This document shows, piece after piece, positions 56,542 through 64,000 of a stretch of DNA of 64,000 bases (position 1 is its first letter; each line of letters begins with the position of its first letter). Below the pieces are notes generated by a model, which saw nothing but the letters and a program-made list of their open reading frames with translations, searched no databases and had not been told where the DNA came from. The stretch is from Hymenopellis radicata (Eukaryota > Basidiomycota > Agaricomycetes > Agaricales > Physalacriaceae): positions 1-64,000 of the forward strand of contig JADNRX010000231.1 in the NCBI GenBank assembly GCA_015501595.1, written 5' to 3'. A program made the translations under genes and the position numbers.

Positions 56542-59500
56542 CCTCAACGTCTAGATACGCGGCGGGCACGATGACTACCATGCCCCCTTGTTCCGCCTTC
56601 CACCACTCCAGATCGCTGTCGTCGATGATGGTGATCGTATCGCCTTCAGTGAAACTGAGTTCTTCGGGTGAGGTGCCGTCGTAAGTATATAGCGCCTTCG
56701 CCTTGACTACAAACCAGAGTTAGTACAAGCTGTCGGAAGAGACAATAACATACTGTTCTTCAAAGGCTCCACGAAAGTCTGCGGGAACATGCCCGACTTT
56801 CCAGATGAAACCAGCTTTCCATACCACCAATCACCTCCAGTCTTCGATGGGTTGGCGACGATAATCATATCCGGACCAAAGCCTAAACCAACGCGTTCAG
56901 AAAAGCCTAACAATTGTTAAAAGTATACGCACTCAAATCCTCCGCACCCTCTCCGTCGTAAGCATACAACGACCGAACTCGGATATCTGAAATGCGATCA
57001 GCATCAATGTATAAATCCTTCAACATGAACGAACATACCAGAACTCTTGTCAATATCAGCAAGCGGATCCGGAATCGCGCTCTCCACCTCGTGAACATGA
57101 ATATCCGGAACAGACGCAGGCGGCAATATATCCTCAACAGCCTCCTCCTCCTCCATCGTCGACGGCAGCTTCTCCATAACCGGCGTCCCATTCTGCGACT
57201 CAGACGCCAGCCCAGCATACCAATCAACACTCTGACGCTTACTGCTCGCGTTCGAATACATCTGCTCGTGTCCCTCCAACGACGGCGGTATAGGCGCAGG
57301 AGCAGGTGGCGGTGGCGGAGATGGCTCTCGCGCCACAGTCGAGATATGCGGCGGTGGCGCGGTATCTCCGAGCACCTTGCCAGACACTCCAGGTCCACTC
57401 TTATCCACTGTAGTCGCCTTGCGCAACCGCGCGCCACCTTGGATAGCGGACAAGAGCGCACCCCGGTCACCTGGAGCCGCTGCAGGTGCAGATGTAGCCG
57501 GCGGGGGAGGCGCCATCGGTGGCGGAGGTGCAGCAGGAGCAGGAGGAGCAGGAGGAGGAGCAGGCGCCGCTGGTGCTCTGGGTGCAGGAGGTGGTGTAGG
57601 TGCCGGAGGAGGCGTCGATGGAGACGAGGGTAACAAGCCCTTGAATAGCTTGTTCGCGATATCCAGCCTCTGGGCCCTATTACCGCCAACCTCATCGTCA
57701 CTGCTATCGTCCTCATCGTCCTTCTCGTTGATGACGTCCCAATCATCCTCGTCTGCAGCAGGCGCGGTCTGATACGGAGACTTGACGGGAACGGGAGTAG
57801 TCGTTCTGGGCGACCTGGAAGCAGACGGCGAGGTGGGCGTAGCTGTTGATATAGCAGGTGTAGCTGGTTTCGCCGCCCAGGGGTTAGTACCACTCGCAGT
57901 AGCAGGAGGCGTCGAAGCAGCGCACGCACCTTCTTTAATCAAACGACTGAACGGGTTGGTGCTTGACTTATCAGCAGGAGGGGAACTCGCAGCGGGGGGA
58001 AGGGGAGGAGGGGGTGGTGGCGCAGCGTCGACAACAGACTCCGGCCTGGGCGTAGTAGCCCGATTCCTCAAAGCCTGCATCTTCGCCTCGTACGCTTCCT
58101 CCTCCAACCTCGCCTCTTCCTCCATCTTCCTCATCGCTTCCTCTCTGGCTTCCCGCTGCTTGCGAATGGCTTCTTGCCGAGCACGGAAGGCGTCCTCTTC
58201 AGGATCAACCTCTGGCTCGGGTGGAGGTGCGGGAGCGACGGGAGGCTTTGGAGCAGCAGGAGCAGAGCGTGGTACCACAGGCGGAGCAGCCCTTGGCTTT
58301 GGCGGAGGAGGGGCTGCTTTAGCCCTGGGAGCCGGAGGAGCTGGAGCCTGGCGCAGCTTTGGAGCAGGCGGCGTAGGAGCAGGTGGAGCAGCCGCCCCTT
58401 CCTTCAACGACTTTTCCCTCTCCAGTCTCTCTCTCCTTTGCTTTTCCCTCTCTTCAGCCTCCTGCTCTGCAATCCTCGCCTTCTCTTCAGCTTCCTTTTT
58501 GTCCTGCGCCAAGCGATCTTCAACAGAGGTATCCACTGGCGTCGCAGACGGCGCCGCAACAAGGCCCAGTGCAGCCTTGCGGGCTTCAATGCGGCGCTGC
58601 ACCTCTGCTGCGCGTTCCTCCTTCGTCATGTGAGCCATGCTCTTACCTGCTGGTCCAGGCGTCGCCGGGCTACGAGGAACAGGAGATGACGCGGCCGGTG
58701 GCGGGGCCGGAGGAGGCGGTGCTGGTGCTGGAGACCGAGTCCTGGGAGGGCTTCGGGACGGTCATAACCTCTGTCTCTTTCGCGGTCGCGGTCTCGCTCC
58801 CGTTCATATTCCCTGTCGTCTCTATCACGATCACGGTCGCGATAGTCGCGCGAAGGAGAGCCGCGGCGGTACCCATCGTCGTAATCCTTGTCACGATATC
58901 CACCTCGAGAATAAGGACGGTCCCGGTCCCGGTCGTCGTAACGGGATGAACCATAGCGGTCGTCCCGGTCATCGTACCGTCCGTGTCGTTCATTCGTCCT
59001 GTCACGATCCCGGGCCCATTGCCGCTTCTCGCGGTCCTTCCGTTCCTCCACTGCCTTTACCTTGCGTTCCAATTCAGGCAGCTTTTCGTGGGTAAGGGAC
59101 AGTAGTTCTCTTTCCAACCTCCGGCGCTCTTCATCCTTCGACGACGTACGCGGGCCACGCGAAACATATTCCAGGTCGCGTGTCACCCGATCAATGCGAT
59201 ACTTCATGTCCTCCATCTCCCTCTCCAAAGCCTCATCCTCAGCTGTTTTATTGGCCTCTTCTTCCGCGTTGCGATCCAACATATGTGCAGTATTCGCAAG
59301 CATGTTCTTCATGTCTGCGAGGTCCGCCGATGGTCCAACATCGTTCCTTGAGCGAACCTGATCGCGGTCGACGTGGCGTTTCCGCGGCTGGTACACGCCG
59401 CCAGGGGGAGGAGAGTCTTCGTGCTTGTAGATGGTGGCATCGCGACCAGAGCCAATCGCCGAGCCACTGTTGTGGAAGGAACGGTCCTTTAATCGAGAGA

Positions 59501-60633
59501 TTGGAGCATCCATGCCAGATGGCGAGCGAGATCTGGTTTCGTTTTTCAAGACATCCTTCAAAAAGTTGACAGAGTTGCCCAGATCGCGAGCAGATGGCGG
59601 GACGAGTTCTGGAGGTAATTGGTCGGGAATTTCGTTTCCGTTAAGCTCTGTACTTGTAAGAAAAGGTTCAATGAAAAAGAGGATGACATACTGCGATAGA
59701 TAAGACCCATAGCAACATGGAATTCGGCCATATTGAGCATACCACGGTCATCCACGTCAGCTAGAGTCCTGTAATATCGTGTAAGAGCTACGAAAAAAGG
59801 GGAACGAAATAGCGCACCATATACGCGCCAAGTCGTCCTTTCCAAGACCACTCTGTCCAAAAACCTCCAGCGCCGTCTGACCACTGATAAAACCAGTATT
59901 GCTCGTATCCCAAGCACGGAAGATCTGATCATAGCTCTTCTTCTCGCCCTTCGACAACGCCCACGGTACGCGTGGCGCAGCCGTACCCTTCACCTCCTGA
60001 TTATAATTCTGAAATGACTGCTGCAGATTCATCCCGCCCTGCAGCTGCTGCGACGGCAGCTGTGGCGCACCCGCAGGATTATATGGCATAGACATGTTCA
60101 CCGGCAAAAAAGTGCTCGACATCATCTGCAGCTTCGGGTCGATAAAGCCGGTCATCTGCGGTACGAGCGGGCGTGCGGCGCCGGGGAATCCAGTCTGCTG
60201 AGGAGCGATGGCCGACAGACCTGGCCCACCCAAGCCCGGCGAGGGACTCAGAAAACGACTCGGCTGCTGCTGCTGTGGCTGCAGAAACCCGCTCCCCTGC
60301 TGGTTCTGAAATTGCGGGGGCATAGGCGGGACTGGCGGTGGCGGGGCGGCTGCCTAAAGCCCGACCCGCCGCCCATTCCAGGAAAACCGGTAGGCTGGGC
60401 CTGCATCATACCCATTCCCTGCCCAGGAAACCCGTTTGCTGCGGCTGCATACCCTGCATTGGGAAACCCGTCCGCTGAGGCATTATCCCGCCCATGAGCT
60501 GGGGATTGGCGGGCTGCTGGAACTGCGGCTGTCCCATATTTGGCTGTTGCTGGAACTGGCCTTGCGGGTTTTGCTGTGGCACGAAGCCGGTCTGCATCGG
60601 ATACTGGAGGCCTGGTTGGCCCCATTGCGCCAT
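56537..60633 (-). CDS. Intersectin/Pan1-like endocytic scaffold (EH, coiled coil, two SH3)
   Basis: Scaffold linking clathrin-coat adaptors to Arp2/3-driven actin at endocytic sites. Exon 1 (60412-60633) starts MAQWGQPGLQYPMQTGF with Pan1-type QxTGF repeats. After a 58-bp intron (60354-60411), exon 2 continues with more repeats (IAPQQTGFPG, LVPQMTGFID) and one EH domain (about residues 197-290: PWALSKGEKKSYDQIFRAWD, TLADVDDRGMLNMAEFHVAM, then GLIYRKLNGNEIPDQLPPEL). A coiled coil follows (ADLADMKNMLANTAHMLDRN to RKVKAVEERKDREKRQW), then Arg/Asp repeats and a long Ala/Pro-rich region with KEERAAEVQRRIEARKAALG. Two SH3 domains end it: VRSLYAYDGEGAEDL...DWWYGKLVSSGKSGMFP, and AKALYTYDGTSPEELSF...LEWWKAEQGG. 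The total is about 1,290 residues. One frame shift is needed at about 58757 in a C-run. Yeast Pan1 lacks SH3 domains, so intersectin (Cryptococcus Cin1) is the closer match. Confidence 0.87.
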
Positions 60634-60837
60634 GGTGATAAGACGACTACGACGGCGGCGCGGTCGATGACGGTTCAGCAAGGAGTAATTGGTGACGAGT
60701 ATCACGCTTGTGACTGTGAGCTGTGTGCCGGCTTTTGCCGAACGCTCTTGACTCTGCTCAGCCACTGCACAGCGCGCGTCAAGGCCTTCGAAGAGAATTT
60801 CAGTGGACATCTACTTGCGGCTTTAGACCCCTGGTTA

Positions 60838-61695
60838 CCGTAGGCGGATTGGTCGAGGTTGATTTTCGATTTTCGATCTTTGATCTCAGTCTAGGGTTAC
60901 ACAATGGGTACATCGCGTGACCCTTGTACGCAAGCACGGTTTGCGGTCTACTGGCCAGGGCTCTGCGTTGTAAGTGAGATAGAGTGTGGCACACTTATAT
61001 ATAGTGTATATCTGTGTTTTTAATCACTATAATTCTATGCTGCTTCACGTACTAGGCCGCCAGAACAACACTTTCCAGTGTGCTGCCCGATTGAGATGCT
61101 GACTGTTCACATATGACATACACCTGTGAACCATAAAATGTTGTAGCATGGGGGCTCTGTACTCCAAGCGAGCTGAGGAGATAGAATTCAGCTGGGGTAT
61201 ATGTCTTCGGCTTCTGATAAGTACCAAATGCCAAGTGGTTGGCCGGATCTCTTCATCTGAAGGTGATGATTTGTGGTAGTACGGTGTTGCTCTCCTTGTG
61301 ACACAACTACAGCCACCTCACTGTAAATAACACCAATTCAAACAAGTACTGCAATGGAAATGGGATGTCTTGCCCCAGAAGTACGCGAGAAACAGTAGTA
61401 TTCGTGGGGGATAGGTGTGTCATGCAAGATGAGTCATTGCGAACTCGGGGTAGAGCCATACCTCCTCACGTTTCCTAGGTATCTCAGAAGCACTGCATAT
61501 GTTTTAGTGTCCTCTGCAGGTAGATATAACATCTGTATACTGCCGCCACGCTTCGCGCCCCTTAGAGGACAGAGCCCCGCGCTGTAGACATGTGGCAGTG
61601 AATGGTCCGAGAGTCCTTGCCCAATGCGGAACCTACCCCTAGACCGAAATCAAAAGATCGAAAATCGAAAATCAACCTCGACCAATCCGCCTACA
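60838..61695. repeat. Inverted repeat pair upstream of the intersectin gene
   Basis: 58-bp arms at 60838-60896 and 61638-61695 are near-perfect inverted copies, sharing GTAGGCGGATTGGTCGAGG and TTGATTTTCGATTTTCGATC. They bound about 740 bp of non-coding, AT-rich DNA with TATATATAG. The geometry suits a non-autonomous DNA transposon. No clear target duplication was found; ACCCTGG-like sequence occurs just outside both ends. The left arm is about 200-260 bp upstream of the intersectin ATG. Confidence 0.75.
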
Positions 61696-61699
61696 GTAC

Positions 61700-64000
61700 C
61701 CTGGTCTTATCCAAGAACTTCTCTTGCCACTCCCGCTCTATCTTCAAGTCCTTCTACTTATCTTGCACTTGCTTGAACTTGACTACATGTTCTCTTGGCA
61801 TTTGATTAGTACTGCATAGGTTCACTCTGGTACGCGCAGTACCATGCACAGCCCTCTCGTCGTGGAGTTCTGTGCAGCCACGAATCGCAAATCCCTGAAA
61901 TTCCCAGCAACAAGCAACGACACAGCCAAAGCAAACCGCAGTCGAGGTGGTTATACGGAAAACACGGTCACGTTCTTCACCCTCTTCGTGGAATTTTGGT
62001 CTTTCTCCATCTTCTCAGCATTCATCACATGATGGCGACAGGTATCGCTTGATACGCGTTCCTTCTGTGTCTCAAATTCGACTGTCTCTGCCTTTTCCTC
62101 GGTGAGTCCCCTCGTTGCAAGCTTGCTTCTTCTTCGTTGCCTGTTATTCTGGAGTAACCCTTAACCCACCGTACTTTCCTGTCCGTTCACGGAGGTTCGC
62201 CAACTCGGCGAAATCATAGGAGCGAGTGTAATCGCCGATGAAACAGAAGACCTAACAATGCTAAGGCGACTCAACCAATGCAATAACAGATCGCCTACAG
62301 AACGAGTTGGTGTCACCGACCGTGGTAATTATAAGCACTCGTCGCCAGCCTCAACGGCAGGGACACGAGCTGGAGATCGGGTTGTACGCAACAAGCGACA
62401 TGCTGCAGCTCGACTTGCTTGAAGGAGTCTGTGAGGTAGGCTTATGTTCTTAAATGCATTTCTCGAAGTTTACGAAACTTCTTGTGCAAGGAGCAGCAAG
62501 GTTTTGCCGCTGCCTTTTCCAGCCGTTTCCTCGGAACTTCACGCGAGTCGGAGGAGACGACCGATATCAGCCTCAGCCAACACTTTAGATTTCTATACTA
62601 ACGTACTCCTTTAGACTACAGCTGAATGAACAAACGTGAAGATTTCGACATCCTGAATGTATGTTATCCCCAAATGTCCGGTATCCGAATCTAGGGAGAG
62701 AATTCATTATGCATATGTGACTGACATGCCCACCTAAACCGCCAGATGTCACAGTATATGCTATATGGCATCCTCCATTCAAGTTCGTGATTCACGGCAG
62801 GCCATTGAACAAGGTCGCCTCCACGATATCCGAGGCCGCCAACCTGTATACTCGTATCTTCATGTTCAAGAGGCCCACGGACATGAACCCCACCACCCCA
62901 TCCGGCCTTCCGACTCCGACCTCGGAGCACTATATATGCCTGACTGACAACAGTGTGGCAAAAAACCGGAGTCGTACCCTCCGGTACCACCGCACGATGG
63001 TCGGTTAAAACCCAGTGGTCTAGGGCATTATATCAGAAGAACACAGTAGGTATTTTACTCTGCTCGGCCCTCGTCAAGCAGTTCCAGTCCTTGCGCGAGC
63101 ATCGGAACGTGAGATCCAACTTGTGAGATCTACATGGCGCGAACAATCACTCTGTGGCTGACACACTTCCACCCAGTATAGGCAGGTCATCAGAGAGTTC
63201 GATGTGATGAAACGGACGAAGGTCGTCGTTAGGCGGCCAGAGATAGGAAGTGTAAGCGCCTACACACCTAAGCGCCAGAGCCTGAGAGCATTCAATCCTT
63301 GACATTGACATGTTGCCGGCATAGATGTGGGTGTCGATATTCTAGCTTCGCCGAAGTGGGGTAAGGTACATGCAAGAAATCAACATATCTGCAATGTTCA
63401 ACAAACACTCGAAATATATGATGCACATCTTCAACGACGACACACCCACCCCGTTCAAGATCATCGTGTTAGGGACAGTACAGCCCTTTAAAATCATGAC
63501 CGGTACCACCGTTCACGGAGGCGCTCATAAGGAATCATAGAGCACTGGTTGGAAAGGCCGTGCGAACTTATTACCTTAGGTTGACTGCCTCTTTCCTCCT
63601 GCCTCCACCGACATGGCCATTCCTCCCCAAAACACCGGGATCCTAGGCCACGGCGATGATGTCCGAACGGCCTCTGTCTATTTTCGAGTAGTTACTAGCC
63701 CAGCAAAACGCCTACACGGTCGGGCGCGCGTGTACAGATCTCATGGAACCCTCCGGAAAATCAATCTGCGACTCTCACCTCAACCAAAACCAATGTGCTG
63801 CACAGCTATATTGTAATGTATATGGCATGCATAGCACCCGCCCGATGCTTGTCTGGGCACGCAGTCTATCGGAATGTTTTGACAAGCATGGAATTCGCTG
63901 TTGGGGACATAGCGGGTGTCGCGGCCGGACCTGCTACTTAATCAGCGGTCTCCAGCGCTTAAGCCCGTGTTCTGTTATAAAGCTGTCACCATCTTCGCGA
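61700..64000. other. No gene recognised
   Basis: Short frames (for example 62787-63008, and 63613-63816 with MAIPPQNTGILGHGDDVRTA) have no domains or splice partners that I can support. The window edge may cut a gene on the right. Confidence 0.4.

Noticed and set aside
56907..58689. Long Arg/Leu-rich and Gly/Ala-rich frames on both strands
   Set aside because: They are antisense or shifted shadows of the proline/alanine-rich part of the intersectin-like gene. Biased composition keeps all frames open.
60406..60843. Plus-strand and shifted frames over the intersectin start
   Set aside because: Shadows of the glutamine/proline-rich N-terminus.
1..64000. CRISPR arrays, operons, rRNA genes
   Set aside because: None seen. 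The sequence is eukaryotic with spliceosomal introns, and the repeats found are dispersed or inverted, not regularly spaced.

Overview
This is nuclear DNA of a filamentous basidiomycete, most likely a mushroom-forming Agaricomycete. Genes are split by very short spliceosomal introns (about 47-75 bp, GTRNGY...YAG). The protein families are typical of that class: DUF6535 membrane proteins, F-box-like and orphan kinase expansions, a pepsin-type secreted protease, and DIRS-like and Copia retroelements. The genus cannot be named from the sequence. Exon coordinates come from reading splice sites by eye and frame-checking, not from a gene finder.

Layout. 1-4.6 kb is repeat-derived: diverged inverted repeats, a tRNA-like sequence, a minus-strand DIRS-like retroelement remnant abutting the 3' half of a tRNA-Gly gene, and a hAT-type MITE. 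5.3-18.2 kb is gene-bearing: an SNX3/Grd19 sorting nexin (-), an intact intron-containing tRNA-Gly (-), a dead F-box-like fragment (+), an eight-exon aspartic protease (+), an F-box protein (+), an inverted-repeat element, a small secreted protein (+) and a GATA-like zinc-finger protein (+). 19.3-27.5 kb holds three minus-strand genes: a DUF6535 protein, a Baeyer-Villiger-type flavin monooxygenase and a three-exon 101-residue protein. 27.73-33.24 kb is a full-length Ty1/Copia element with near-identical LTRs and a 5-bp target duplication, but its coding region is broken. 36-53.7 kb is a lineage-specific expansion zone: kinase-like genes, F-box-like genes with an intron directly after the ATG, aminoglycoside-phosphotransferase-like (APH) genes, a second hAT MITE, and a 2.3-kb inverted duplication carrying a kinase gene. 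54-60.6 kb is a conserved locus: an intersectin/Pan1-like endocytic scaffold (EH, coiled coil, proline-rich, two SH3) followed on the same strand, 108 bp later, by a RhoGEF DH-PH module. Together they look like one intersectin-long gene of the Cryptococcus Cin1 type. 60.8-64 kb has an inverted-repeat pair and no gene I can support.

Two themes recur. First, housekeeping trafficking and actin genes (SNX3, intersectin) flank a fast-evolving interior of duplicated F-box, kinase and APH genes and mobile elements. Second, many otherwise well-conserved reading frames are broken by single-base shifts: five in the intersectin locus, many in a Copia copy whose LTRs are almost identical, and different ones in the two kinase copies. 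Single-base assembly error must therefore be considered before any of these genes is called a pseudogene.
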